The notes: a model not told the origin generated them from the sequence alone. A stretch of 35,451 nt of DNA from Flavobacterium sp. (GCA_018062725.1 JAGORP010000010.1:1-35451), one strand, 5' to 3'. Positions 15,205 to 24,796 are shown, numbered from the stretch's first letter. Made by a program: numbers and translations.

Positions 15205-16326
15205 TTATTCTTCTTTGTTTTTTAATACCATTAACAAGGTATAAGCATCGGTGAGTACCATTTTTTTATCCCTAAAATCTTCAAAATTCAAAATCTCAGA
15301 AGCGTTAGTGGTTTTGGTTCCTAATTCAACTTCTGTCATGATAAAAGTTGTATCATTTTTGGAAATAAATACGTAGTTTTTCCCTTCAAAAGAGACAATT
15401 GCCGAATTAGGAACTACGAAAGCATTGTTATTATATGATGCGATTTCGGCATTCATATAATTTCCAGCGATTAGTTTTCCAGTGCTATTGGTGATTCGGG
15501 CAATTACTTCTACAGCATTTTCTTCATTTACATTTTTATTGACATATAAGATGCTGGTATTGTAAACAAAATCATCATTGTTCGTGTAGGCTTTTATTTT
15601 TTGTCCAATAGCTAAATTGGTAGCATCTTTATCGTACACATTTAAAGTTAAGTACATGTTTTGATTGTTTTGAATTTCGAAAAGCATGTCGGTAGGATTG
15701 ACATATTTTCCTAAATTAACGGCAACTTTGGAAACTAATCCACCAATTGGGGCGTAAATCGCCACCGATTTTGAAATTTTTTCAGCAGAAAGTGTTGCTG
15801 GATTAATATGAATTAGACGAAGTTTTTCTTCCAAAGCTTTTTGAGTAATACGCAATTTGGCCAACTCGCTTTGGGAAATTTCGAATGTTTTATCGCTCAC
15901 TGCTTTAGAAGCATTCAATTCTTTTTGTCGGTTGTAATCTTTGGATGCAAAATTAATTTGTTGCTTGGTAGACAAATAATCCTGTTGCCATTGCACATAT
16001 TGTTGATCTTCTAAAACGGCTAACAATTGTCCTTTTTTTACAGGCATTCCAGGCATGACTTTGATGGCTGTTACATAACCGCCAAGGGGCATGCTTACGG
16101 TTGCAATTCCTTCGGGAGACAAGGTGATTTTGCCATTCACTTTCACAATTCCGGAAACGGGTTTTTGTTCTAGGATTCCGAGGGAAATTTTAGTGTTTTT
16201 TAATTGATTTTTGGTTACGGATACTTCCATTTCATTTTTGGAAGCTTCTGTTTTTACAGTGTTATCTGAATTTTTACACGCAAATAAACCAAACAGCATT
16301 ACTATGATTGATGTTAATTTTTTCAT
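15205..16326 (-). CDS. RND efflux periplasmic adaptor lipoprotein (CzcB/CusB-like)
   Basis: 373 aa. The lipoprotein signal MKKLTSIIVMLFGLFAC has the lipidated Cys17. Two lipoyl-like half motifs (about 60-105, VKVNGKI...GYVTAIKVMPGMPVKKGQLLAVLEDQQYV in part, and about 188-220, IYAPIGGLVSKVAVNLGKYV) flank a coiled coil (about 110-180). Beta-barrel and membrane-proximal domains follow. It is the membrane fusion protein linking the inner-membrane pump to the outer-membrane channel encoded by the fused gene 11 bases upstream. No extra Met- or His-rich N-terminal metal-binding stretch of the CusB type is visible, which fits a divalent-cation pump better than a Cu/Ag pump. Confidence 0.93.
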   Translation of the reverse strand: MKKLTSIIVMLFGLFACKNSDNTVKTEASKNEMEVSVTKNQLKNTKISLGILEQKPVSGIVKVNGKITLSPEGIATVSMPLGGYVTAIKVMPGMPVKKGQLLAVLEDQQYVQWQQDYLSTKQQINFASKDYNRQKELNASKAVSDKTFEISQSELAKLRITQKALEEKLRLIHINPATLSAEKISKSVAIYAPIGGLVSKVAVNLGKYVNPTDMLFEIQNNQNMYLTLNVYDKDATNLAIGQKIKAYTNNDDFVYNTSILYVNKNVNEENAVEVIARITNSTGKLIAGNYMNAEIASYNNNAFVVPNSAIVSFEGKNYVFISKNDTTFIMTEVELGTKTTNASEILNFEDFRDKKMVLTDAYTLLMVLKNKEE

Positions 16327-16337
16327 TTCTTTAATTC

Positions 16338-19300
16338 TTATTGTTGGTAATATAAAACTTGAATAATGTTGTCATTAAACGACTTTACAAGGTTTAGATA
16401 ATCTACTTTAGCTTCTATTGTTTGACTGGTCAGTATGGACCATTCTAAAAAATTTATTTCTCCGTTAAAAAATTGCGCATTGGCTGTTTGAGAAATGAGA
16501 TCTGCTTCAGGTAAAGCCAGTTTTTCATAGTTTTCAAGGGAGATTTTATGGCCATTATATTTGCTGTAAAAAGTAACATATTTATTTTGTAATTGTTGCT
16601 TTTGAGAATCTGCTTTACGGTCTAAATAATCTTTGTTTAGAGTCAAAACATCTCTTCTTGCTTTATTTGCGCCTGTAAAAACTGGGATTCCAAGATTTAT
16701 TTGGACAGAATTAAATCGGTCGCCACTACCATAAAAATTATTGTCGGCCCCATTTCCTTTCATGGTGGTACTGAAATAGCCAACAGAAATTTCTGGAATT
16801 AGTTTCGCTTTCTCCGTCGCTATTTCGGAAGCATTCGTTGTTTTTTCTTGTTCTATAAGATCTAAAAATAGATTTTTAGAGGCGAAGTCGGAAGCTGGAT
16901 TTAAAGTCACTTTCAAACTAGTGCTTTGGGGTAAGTAAGAGATTTCAGAGTGTAATAAATATTGAAAATAATTCTGTAATTGTGCTTTTTCTGACCGAAT
17001 ATTGAGCAGTTCCTTTTCTATTTTAGACTTGTACAATTGTGTTGATGCTTTTTCAATACTGTTTGTTTCACCCATTTTAAGACGCAATTTGGCTTTCTCT
17101 AAAAAAGCACTGTAAATCGAATCGCTTTTTTGAAAAATCTTTTCCTTTTCTACAACAATGCTTAAATCAAAATAGGTTTGTGTGATTTCTCTTTTTACAT
17201 CATTTTCTGATATTTTATAATACAATTGAGAGCTGATAGCTTGGTTTTGTAACCATTGCTTTTTCTTGGCATTAACCAGTAGAAAACTAAGATTCTGGCT
17301 AATTCCAAATCGGTTATCGGTATAGGCACTATTGAGTTGTCCAACTTCTCCCACCAATGTTAACGCTGGAATTTCATTAGCCGATTTTATTAATGCTTGG
17401 CTCATTGCCACTTTTTTGGATTCGGCTTGTAATGAACTGTTTTTTTCAATTCCCATCGCAAGGGCTTTTTCTAAACTTATCGTTTCTTGGCTAAATCCTG
17501 TTATCGAAAACAATACTAGGAGAATTGGCATTATTTTTTTACCAAATTTGAAAGTAAACTCTTTTTTATTTTCAAAATAAATAAACAAGATGGGTAAAAT
17601 AAAGAGCGTTAAAAAAGTCGCTACCAACAACCCGCCAATTACAACTGTTGCTAAGGGGCGCTGTACTTCGGCACCAGAACCGTTACTGATCGCCATCGGT
17701 AAAAATCCTAAAGAAGCCACAAAAGCCGTCATCAATATAGGACGTAATCGTTTTTGTGTTCCGTTCATTACTATTTTATTTAAATCGATTAAACCACTTT
17801 GTTTTTGAGCATTAAATTCGGCAATGAGGACAATTCCATTTAATACTGCCACTCCGAATAACGCGATGAATCCAATTCCGGCACTAATACTAAAAGGCAT
17901 GCCGCGAAGTGCTAAAAATAAGATACCACCAATGGTAGATAAAGGAATGGCTGTGTATATTAAAAGTGCTTGTTTTACCGATTTGAAAGCAAAATACAGC
18001 ATCAAGAAAATCAAGGCCAAAGAAACCGGAACGGCAATCGCTAATCGCTGTTTGGCTTCGTTTAGGTTTTGAAAACTTCCGCCATAGGTAATGTAATACC
18101 CTTCTGGAAATTTAATTTCTTTTTCGACTTTTTGGGTTAACTCTTGTACCAAACTTTGTACGTCTCTTTCGGCATTAAAACCAATTACGATTCGGCGTTT
18201 GGTGTCTTCTCTCTGAATTTGATTCGGTCCATTAATAATGGTAACATCGGCCAAAACATAAAGCGGTACTTGTGCTCCCGAGACTGTTGGAATTAATAAA
18301 TTTTTAATGTCTTCGATATTTTGTTTCGCATTTGAGTTCACTTTTACGACAATGTCAAAGCGTTTTTCACCATCAAATAACAATCCGGTACTTTGACCAG
18401 CAAAAGAGGTGTTTACGACTTTGTTGATATCGGAAACGTTTAATCGGTATTGCGCTATTTTCGAACGATTATAAGTAATAACTACCTGAGGCATACCACC
18501 AATTGGCTCCACATACAAATCTTTGGTTCCGGAAATACTTGGAATAATTTTCCCTACTTTTTCGGCATATTTTGCTAAAGTGTCTAGATCTTCTCCAAAA
18601 ATTTTACAAACTACATCTTGTCGAGCACCAGTCATTAATTCATTAAAACGCATTTGCACCGGATATTGAAATCCTGCTGTAATTCCGGGAACTTCTTTAA
18701 GAGCTTCACTCATTTTTTCCGACAATTCGTTAAAGGTACTTGCCGAAGTCCATTCGCTTTTGTCTTTTAAAATGACCATCATATCACTGGCTTCCATGGG
18801 CATCGGGTCGGTAGGTACTTCGCCACTTCCAATTTTGGTGACCACTTTTTCTACTTCTGGAAATTTCGCTTTTAAAATACCGGCTGCTTTTTGAGTCGAA
18901 GCCATTGTGGTATTTAAATTACTTCCGGTTAATACACGGGTATCAACGGCAAAGTCACCTTCTTCCAAAGCTGGGATAAATTCGCCTCCTAAAAAACTCA
19001 TAATTACCAGCGAAAGGAAAAAAACCGTGATTGTTCCCAGAATAATTTTTCGTTTATTGTTTAAAGCTTGAATTAGTCGCTTTTGGTATAAATTTTCGAG
19101 ATAAGCCATCATTCTTTCTGAAAAACTCTTCGGATTGTGCTTTAAGTTTTTCAACACCAATGTACTCATCATAGGAATATAGGTCAACGATAAGATAAAA
19201 GCACCTAATAAAGCAAAAGCTACCGTTTGCGCCATTGGTTTAAACATCTTTCCTTCAATACCTTGTAGCGTAAAAATAGGAAGGTAAACAATAAGGATAA

Positions 19301-20672
19301 TGATTTGTCCGAAAACCGCACTATTCATCATTTTTTTGGCGGAAGTTTTTACCTCATGATCTACATTTTCTTGGGTTAAATGCAATTGTGATTCTTTTTT
19401 GTGATGCGAATGTATTTGATGAATAACCGCTTCTACAATAATAACGGCACCATCAACTATTAATCCGAAATCTAGCGCGCCAAGACTCATTAAATTTCCG
19501 CTTACGCCGAATAAATTCATCATAATAATGGCAAAAAGCATCGCTAACGGAATTACGGAAGCTACCAATAATCCCGCTCTAAAATTTCCTAGAAATAAAA
19601 CCAGTACAAAGATGACGATTAAGGCTCCTTCCAATAGGTTTTTTTCGACCGTCCCTATGGCATTATTAACCATTTTGGTTCGGTCTAAAAAGGGTTCAAT
19701 CACCACGCCTTTGGGTAAGGTTTTTTGAATTTGAGCAATTCGTTCTTTGACATTTTTGATTACTTCGCTACTATTGGCACCTTTCAACATCATGACTATG
19801 GCACCCGAAACTTCTCCTTGATCATTGTAACACATAGCGCCGTAACGAGTAGCAAATCCTGTTTTTATTTCGGCAACATCTTTGAGCAAAAGTGGTATGC
19901 CTGATTTGGAAGTGGTTATTGCAATGTTTTCAATATCGGTTTTCGATTTGAGTAATCCTTCACTTCTGATAAACAAAACCGAAGCTTCTTTTTCAATATA
20001 AGCACCTCCAGTATTTTGATTGTTTTTTTCAAGGGCATCAAAAACATCGGATATGGTTAATCCGAAAGAATTTAGTTTGTTGGGCTGAATGCTAATTTCA
20101 ATTTGCTTTAACTTGCCCCCAAAACTGCTGACTTCCGCCACGCCTTTCACTCCAGAAAGTTGCCTTTTAATGAGCCAATCCTGAATTGTTCGTAATTCAG
20201 TGGCATCGTATTTGTTTTCATACCCTTTTTCGGGTCTAACTACATATTGGTAAATTTCTCCCAAACCCGAAGAAACCGGTCCTAATTCGGGTGTACCCAT
20301 GCCTTGTGGCAACTGACTTTGGACTTGTTGCAAGCGTTCTGCTACTTGTTGTCGGGCCCAATAAATATCGGTATCGTCATTAAAAACAATTGTGACTAGA
20401 GATAAACCAAATCGAGAAAAACTTCTAATCTCAATTAAGCCAGGGATGTTGTTATTAGCTTGTTCGATGGGAAAAGTGACCAATCGTTCAATATCAGTAG
20501 CGCCATAAGAAGGCGCAATCGTGATGACTTGTACTTGATTGTTGGTAATATCAGGAACCGCATCTATAGGTAATTTTTGAACGTTATAAATACCAAATGC
20601 AATTAATACAATGGTAAATAACATAATGATGAGTTTATTCTTTACAGAAAACTCAATAATTTTATTCAACAT
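16338..20672 (-). CDS. CzcA-type heavy-metal RND pump fused to a TolC-like outer-membrane channel
   Basis: 1444 aa. Residues 1 to about 1035 are a complete HME-RND transporter: an N-terminal helix, LPIDAVPDITNNQVQV, two large periplasmic loops and twelve helices. TM4 has LGALDFGLIVDGAVIIVEA (about 396-414) with the D-x4-D-x6-E carboxylates of CzcA-type divalent-metal pumps. After TM12 and a basic stretch (NKKEFTFKFGKK) there is a signal-peptide-like segment, IMPILLVLFSITGFSQ (about 1048-1064). Residues 1065-1444 form an outer-membrane efflux domain with two TolC/OEP coiled-coil repeats (for example LEKALAMGIEKNSSLQ). It should export Zn/Co/Cd-like cations with the adaptor encoded next to it. 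Periplasmic delivery of the last part implies cleavage or an unusual topology. Confidence 0.93.
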   Translation of the reverse strand: MLNKIIEFSVKNKLIIMLFTIVLIAFGIYNVQKLPIDAVPDITNNQVQVITIAPSYGATDIERLVTFPIEQANNNIPGLIEIRSFSRFGLSLVTIVFNDDTDIYWARQQVAERLQQVQSQLPQGMGTPELGPVSSGLGEIYQYVVRPEKGYENKYDATELRTIQDWLIKRQLSGVKGVAEVSSFGGKLKQIEISIQPNKLNSFGLTISDVFDALEKNNQNTGGAYIEKEASVLFIRSEGLLKSKTDIENIAITTSKSGIPLLLKDVAEIKTGFATRYGAMCYNDQGEVSGAIVMMLKGANSSEVIKNVKERIAQIQKTLPKGVVIEPFLDRTKMVNNAIGTVEKNLLEGALIVIFVLVLFLGNFRAGLLVASVIPLAMLFAIIMMNLFGVSGNLMSLGALDFGLIVDGAVIIVEAVIHQIHSHHKKESQLHLTQENVDHEVKTSAKKMMNSAVFGQIIILIVYLPIFTLQGIEGKMFKPMAQTVAFALLGAFILSLTYIPMMSTLVLKNLKHNPKSFSERMMAYLENLYQKRLIQALNNKRKIILGTITVFFLSLVIMSFLGGEFIPALEEGDFAVDTRVLTGSNLNTTMASTQKAAGILKAKFPEVEKVVTKIGSGEVPTDPMPMEASDMMVILKDKSEWTSASTFNELSEKMSEALKEVPGITAGFQYPVQMRFNELMTGARQDVVCKIFGEDLDTLAKYAEKVGKIIPSISGTKDLYVEPIGGMPQVVITYNRSKIAQYRLNVSDINKVVNTSFAGQSTGLLFDGEKRFDIVVKVNSNAKQNIEDIKNLLIPTVSGAQVPLYVLADVTIINGPNQIQREDTKRRIVIGFNAERDVQSLVQELTQKVEKEIKFPEGYYITYGGSFQNLNEAKQRLAIAVPVSLALIFLMLYFAFKSVKQALLIYTAIPLSTIGGILFLALRGMPFSISAGIGFIALFGVAVLNGIVLIAEFNAQKQSGLIDLNKIVMNGTQKRLRPILMTAFVASLGFLPMAISNGSGAEVQRPLATVVIGGLLVATFLTLFILPILFIYFENKKEFTFKFGKKIMPILLVLFSITGFSQETISLEKALAMGIEKNSSLQAESKKVAMSQALIKSANEIPALTLVGEVGQLNSAYTDNRFGISQNLSFLLVNAKKKQWLQNQAISSQLYYKISENDVKREITQTYFDLSIVVEKEKIFQKSDSIYSAFLEKAKLRLKMGETNSIEKASTQLYKSKIEKELLNIRSEKAQLQNYFQYLLHSEISYLPQSTSLKVTLNPASDFASKNLFLDLIEQEKTTNASEIATEKAKLIPEISVGYFSTTMKGNGADNNFYGSGDRFNSVQINLGIPVFTGANKARRDVLTLNKDYLDRKADSQKQQLQNKYVTFYSKYNGHKISLENYEKLALPEADLISQTANAQFFNGEINFLEWSILTSQTIEAKVDYLNLVKSFNDNIIQVLYYQQ

Positions 20673-20737
20673 AAAAATAAAGTTTAATCAATAATTAAAA
20701 AGGAACCCTATCATTTTAGATAGTAGGTAATTATAGA

Positions 20738-21127
20738 TTACGCTATTTTAGGAGGTTGCCAAATGGCCGATAAGTAGTTGGAAATGAAAACCTGTCTCTT
20801 TTGAATAATGTTTGGTGTGTGAATTTCAAAAAGAGAAGGGTCTGTGTCTAATTCAAATTTCGCTGGAGTCGGAAGTACAACCACAAAACTGAAACAATTG
20901 TCTTGAGATGCTTTGAAAGGAAGTTTCATGTCTTTTTCAAAATCAGCATCTTTGGTAAAACCGTTCAAGTAATGCATTTCTAAAAAAGAAATCAGCGTTA
21001 TTTCTTTGTTTTCGCTTTTATGTTCCAAAAAATGTTCCACTAACTTAGGGGTCTTCAATAACTGATGTATTTCTGTCATTGAAAACATATAAAAGAAAAG
21101 CAACACTATAGAAACATACTTCTTCAT
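20738..21127 (-). CDS. Small secreted protein at the head of the metal-efflux operon
   Basis: 129 aa from ATG 21127 (MKKYVSIVLLFFYMFSMTEI). A longer frame starts at 21154, but the shorter form gives a normal signal peptide and was preferred. After the hydrophobic start the protein has several His, Met and acidic residues (HQLLKTPKLVEHFLEH, EMHYLNGF) and ends with AIWQPPKIA. No known domain is recognised. Proteins like this are found next to RND metal-efflux genes in Flavobacteriia (recalled, not searched). A metal-binding or sensing accessory role is only an inference. A -7-like TAACTTTG lies immediately before the start on the minus strand, which would give an almost leaderless transcript. 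Confidence 0.7.
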   Translation of the reverse strand: MKKYVSIVLLFFYMFSMTEIHQLLKTPKLVEHFLEHKSENKEITLISFLEMHYLNGFTKDADFEKDMKLPFKASQDNCFSFVVVLPTPAKFELDTDPSLFEIHTPNIIQKRQVFISNYLSAIWQPPKIA

Positions 21128-21182
21128 TATCACAAAGTTACTATTTTTTGTCAAGTTTGTACCGCTACTGATGAAATATTTC

Positions 21183-21190
21183 TAAATTTG
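21183..21190 (+). promoter_or_regulatory. Putative -7 box for serS
   Basis: TAAATTTG matches TAnnTTTG and lies 21 bases before ATG 21212. The nearest upstream TTG (21157-21159) is 23 bases away, slightly beyond the usual spacing. Confidence 0.5.
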
Positions 21191-21211
21191 CGTTCTTATA
21201 AAATTTAAGTC

Positions 21212-22483
21212 ATGTTACAAATCGCAGTTATTAGAGAAAAAAGGGAAGAAGTAATCAAAGCTTTAGCCAAAAGAAATTTTGATGCTACCGCTATAGTTGA
21301 TGCTGTTATTGCACTGGATGAAAAACGTCGTGCCACACAAGTGGAATTAGATAATGTTTTAGCCGAATCTAATAAACTGTCCAAGGATATTGGAGAAATG
21401 ATGAAGGCTGGCGAAAAAGCAAAAGCCGAAATTTTAAAAGAAAAAACGACACAACTTCGTGAAAAAGGAAAAGAACTAACCGAAACTGTGGGCGTTTTGG
21501 CTGATGAATTAACACAAGAATTATACAAATTACCAAATACTCCTGCAGAAATTGTTCCTTTTGGAAAAACTCCTGAGGAGAATTTAAATGTTTTCGAAGA
21601 AGGAGAAGTGCCAAAATTGCACGAAGGTGCGTTACCACACTGGGACTTAATCAAAAAATACGATATTATCGATTTCGAATTAGGTACGAAAATTACAGCA
21701 CCTGGATTTCCGGTTTACAAAGGAAAAGGAGCCAAATTACAACGTGCCTTGATCTCTTATTTCTTAGATAAAAATACCGATGCGGGTTATCAAGAAGTTC
21801 AAGTGCCACATCTGGTAAATGAAGCTTCGGCATACGGAACCGGACAATTACCAGACAAAGAAGGGCAAATGTACCATGATGCCAAAGACGATTTGTATTT
21901 AATTCCAACGGCAGAGGTTCCTGTGACTAATATCTACCGCGATGTTATTTTGCAAGAAAGTGAATTGCCAGTAACGGTAACGGGTTATACACCTTGTTTC
22001 CGCCGTGAAGCAGGTTCTTGGGGTGCACACGTTCGCGGATTGAATCGTTTGCATCAGTTTGATAAAGTAGAAATTGTTCGCATCGAGCATCCAGATAATT
22101 CGCATGCTGCTTTAGACGGCATGGTAGAGCATGTAAAAGAAATTATGCGTGAACTAAAACTGCCTTTCCGTGTTTTACGTTTGTGTGGTGGTGATATGGG
22201 GTTTGCCTCGGCATTAACCTATGATTTTGAAGTGTTCTCAACGGCACAAGACCGTTGGTTGGAAATTTCTTCGGTTTCAAATTTTGAAACGTTTCAAGCC
22301 AACCGTTTGAAATTACGTTTTAAAGGAAAAGACGGAAAAACACAATTGGCGCACACGTTAAACGGAAGTTCATTAGCCTTACCAAGAGTATTGGCTGGAA
22401 TTATAGAAAATTACCAAACGCCGGAAGGAATCGTCATTCCAGAAGTATTGCGAAAATATACAGGGTTTGATATTATAAACTAG
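21212..22483 (+). CDS. serS: Seryl-tRNA synthetase
   Basis: 423 aa, the family length. The N-terminal long antiparallel coiled coil (about 1-105) that grips the tRNA-Ser variable arm is followed by the class II catalytic core. Motif 2 is FRREAGSWGAHVRGLNRLHQF, and motif 3 is GSSLALPRVLAGIIENYQ near the C-terminus; TAEVPVTN is the serine/ATP pocket strand. It charges tRNA-Ser, including the tRNA-Ser(GGA) at 4793-4879. It ends before a strong inverted repeat that looks like its terminator. Confidence 0.98.
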   Translation: MLQIAVIREKREEVIKALAKRNFDATAIVDAVIALDEKRRATQVELDNVLAESNKLSKDIGEMMKAGEKAKAEILKEKTTQLREKGKELTETVGVLADELTQELYKLPNTPAEIVPFGKTPEENLNVFEEGEVPKLHEGALPHWDLIKKYDIIDFELGTKITAPGFPVYKGKGAKLQRALISYFLDKNTDAGYQEVQVPHLVNEASAYGTGQLPDKEGQMYHDAKDDLYLIPTAEVPVTNIYRDVILQESELPVTVTGYTPCFRREAGSWGAHVRGLNRLHQFDKVEIVRIEHPDNSHAALDGMVEHVKEIMRELKLPFRVLRLCGGDMGFASALTYDFEVFSTAQDRWLEISSVSNFETFQANRLKLRFKGKDGKTQLAHTLNGSSLALPRVLAGIIENYQTPEGIVIPEVLRKYTGFDIIN

Positions 22484-22501
22484 TTTTTCAACAAATTTCA
22501 A

Positions 22502-22552
22502 AATGTACTAAAGTGGCAAAATTATTGCTATCTTTAGTACATTGTTTTTTTA
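22502..22552 (+). terminator. Terminator hairpin after serS
   Basis: AATGTACTAAAG (22502-22513) and CTTTAGTACATT (22532-22543) are perfect 12-bp arms, and the loop can form an inner GCAA/TTGC helix. After a G comes a run of T (22545-22551). The structure ends just before the ATG of the next gene (22558). Confidence 0.7.
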
Positions 22553-22557
22553 ATGGG

Positions 22558-24399
22558 ATGAAGATTTTTGTAAGCTTACTATTGTTGTTTCCTACGTTAG
22601 TGTTGGCGCAGGAATATTCGGTTACGCCTTCGCAGGGAAGTAATCCGCAAGCCCATACCCAACAAAGACCTCCGGCAAATGAGCAATTGGCTCAAAATTA
22701 TTTTGACCGAGGGGAATTTGACAAAGCTATTTTGATTTATGAAGAATTGGTCAAAAACAGCCCTAATAATTATCAATTTTTCCAAAAACAAATTATTTGT
22801 TATCAGCAATTGAAACAGTTTGATAAGGCGGAAGATATAATTCAATCCCGACTTAACCGACTCAAATACCCTAATCTTTATGTAGAGCTTGGCTACAATT
22901 TTCAATTGCAAAAAATGCAGGAGAAAGCCGATAAAAACTATAAAATTGCCTTAGATAAAATCGTTGAAAATCCCAATAACGTGTATACTGTTGCTCGCGA
23001 TTTCGAACAAAAAACATTAATTTCTCCAGCGATACAAGCCTATGATTTGGGTCAAAAGCTAAATGAAAGTGTAAATTTCGATTACCAAATTGCCATGCTT
23101 CATGGGCAACAAGGAAATATTGATTTTATGATAAATTCGTTGGTTGATTATGCCTATAAATTTCCAACAAATGTGGTTTTGGTTCAAAATTCGTTGCAAC
23201 GATTTCTAACAGAAGATCATACCAAAGTTTTCTCAGAAGCGTTACGAAAAGCATTATTACTTCGAACGCAAAAAACACAAGATATTTTCTGGAACGAATT
23301 TATGAGCTGGTATTTTGTGACGCAAAAAGAATATGGTAAGGCATTTATTCAAGAAAAGGCCATTTACAAACGAAACCCAGATAATTTCGATAAAATTTTA
23401 AGTTTAGCACGGTTGGCTTCCGATGAAAAGGAACAAGAGGTTGAACGTGAAATACTCGAATTTATTTTAGGCAATACTCAAAATACCGATGTGATTATTG
23501 ATGTAAATTGTTCCATATTAGAAATGGATATCGAAAAAGCAACAACAGCCGAGTATTCAATTATAACCCAAAAAATTAAGGGCTTGTTGCAACAATATGG
23601 AGTGGCTTCCAATACAATCCGATTACAAATCTTAAAGGCACATTTTGATGCTTTTCAGTTAAAACAGTTCGAATCTGCCAAAGCAATCTTATCAAAAGCG
23701 TTAGAGCTTCCCTTAAATGAATATCAAAAAGCAGATGTGAAATTAGAATTGGCCGATGTGTTGTTGTTGGATGAAAAATTTAACCAAGCCATAATTTATT
23801 ATGCACAAGTTGAAAATGATTTAGAAAATGATCAAATCGCACATCAAGCAAGTTTAAAAATGGCTAAAGCTAGTTATTTTAAAGGTGATTTTGAATGGGC
23901 ACAGAAACAGTTTAAAGTGCATAAATCCTCTACTTCCCAGCTTATTGCGAACGATGCCATGAAGTATTTTTTGCTAATTTCCGACAATACCGTGGAAGAT
24001 TCTACACAAGTGGCTTTAAAGAAATTCGCTAAAGCCGACTTTTTAGCTTATCAGAATAAAAATGTAGAAGCCATTCAAGCGTTTCAAGCCATTTTGGAAC
24101 AACACAAAGGGGAAAGTATTGAAGATGAAACCTTGCTTAAAATGGGAGAGTTGTATGAAAAACAAAATCAATTTGTACAAGCTTTATCGTATTACCAACA
24201 AATCATAGACAAACACGCCGAAGATATTTACATTGATGAAGCCTTGTTTTTTTCGGCAGAAATTTACAGAATACACACGCCAGATATTGAAAAAGCAAAG
24301 AGTTTATACGAAAAGATAGTGCTTAATCACCCAGATAGTATTTACTTTGTAGCGGCGCAGAGTAATTATAGAAAGTTACGAGGAGATACCAATTTATAA
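22558..24399 (+). CDS. Secreted tetratricopeptide-repeat protein
   Basis: 613 aa from ATG 22558. The start was chosen because it opens a clean signal peptide (MKIFVSLLLLFPTLVLAQ). A GTG at 22513 falls inside the terminator stem of serS and would only lengthen the signal. The mature protein is mostly alpha-helical TPR: AQNYFDRGEFDKAILIYEELVKNSPNN in part (about 45-70), FDKAEDIIQSRL, then many diverged repeats, with clear ones near the end (LLKMGELYEKQNQFVQALSYYQQI and the following DEALFFSAEIYR). TPR arrays scaffold protein complexes. Location should be periplasm or outer membrane. The partners are unknown; it could serve envelope biogenesis or gliding/secretion assemblies. Confidence 0.88.
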   Translation: MKIFVSLLLLFPTLVLAQEYSVTPSQGSNPQAHTQQRPPANEQLAQNYFDRGEFDKAILIYEELVKNSPNNYQFFQKQIICYQQLKQFDKAEDIIQSRLNRLKYPNLYVELGYNFQLQKMQEKADKNYKIALDKIVENPNNVYTVARDFEQKTLISPAIQAYDLGQKLNESVNFDYQIAMLHGQQGNIDFMINSLVDYAYKFPTNVVLVQNSLQRFLTEDHTKVFSEALRKALLLRTQKTQDIFWNEFMSWYFVTQKEYGKAFIQEKAIYKRNPDNFDKILSLARLASDEKEQEVEREILEFILGNTQNTDVIIDVNCSILEMDIEKATTAEYSIITQKIKGLLQQYGVASNTIRLQILKAHFDAFQLKQFESAKAILSKALELPLNEYQKADVKLELADVLLLDEKFNQAIIYYAQVENDLENDQIAHQASLKMAKASYFKGDFEWAQKQFKVHKSSTSQLIANDAMKYFLLISDNTVEDSTQVALKKFAKADFLAYQNKNVEAIQAFQAILEQHKGESIEDETLLKMGELYEKQNQFVQALSYYQQIIDKHAEDIYIDEALFFSAEIYRIHTPDIEKAKSLYEKIVLNHPDSIYFVAAQSNYRKLRGDTNL

Positions 24400-24474
24400 A
24401 CGTTTATTTGGTTATTGTTCTTTCGGTTATTCGAATAAAATAAACAAATTTACAAATTCACAAATCCCAAAAAA

Positions 24475-24786
24475 ATGATATTATACAACGTTACCATCAA
24501 CATACATGAAAGTGCTCACGACCAATGGATGCATTGGATGCAAACCAAACATATTGCCGATGTTTTGGCGACTGGAAAATTTACATCAGCTCGTATGGTA
24601 AAGGTTTTAGTGGAAGAAGAAATGGGAGGGACAACCTATTCTATTCAATACACAACCGATAGTAAAGAAACATTAGAAAAATATTATGCCGAAGATGCTC
24701 CAAGACTTCGCGAAGAAGGTCATCAACTGTTTGGAGACAAAATGTTGGCGTTTCGAACGGAATTGGAATTAATTTCAGAACACTAA
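24475..24786 (+). CDS. DUF4286 family protein
   Basis: 103 aa. The pattern MILYNVTINIHESAHDQWMHWM...HIADVLATGKF fits the DUF4286 family of short, probably cytoplasmic proteins common in Bacteroidota. It has an alternating strand-helix pattern suggestive of a ferredoxin-like alpha/beta fold (inference). No catalytic motif is visible, though the N-terminal half contains several His and Met. It lies 75 bases after the TPR gene and 10 bases before the 66-aa partner gene. Function is unknown. Confidence 0.85.
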   Translation: MILYNVTINIHESAHDQWMHWMQTKHIADVLATGKFTSARMVKVLVEEEMGGTTYSIQYTTDSKETLEKYYAEDAPRLREEGHQLFGDKMLAFRTELELISEH

Positions 24787-24796
24787 TAGATTTATT

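Noticed and set aside
20708..20722. Small hairpin CTATC-ATTTTA-GATAG between the secreted-protein and czcA-like genes
   Set aside because: Only a 5-bp stem with no T run; too weak to call a terminator or regulatory site.
21128..21154. Nine extra N-terminal residues on the secreted protein before the efflux genes
   Set aside because: The shorter start gives a canonical signal peptide and is next to a -7-like box.
21205..21654. Minus-strand Ser-rich 149-aa frame over serS
   Set aside because: Ser/Ala/Phe-rich antisense shadow of the serS coiled coil.
22513..22557. GTG start for the TPR protein
   Set aside because: It lies in the serS terminator stem, and the ATG at 22558 opens a normal signal peptide.
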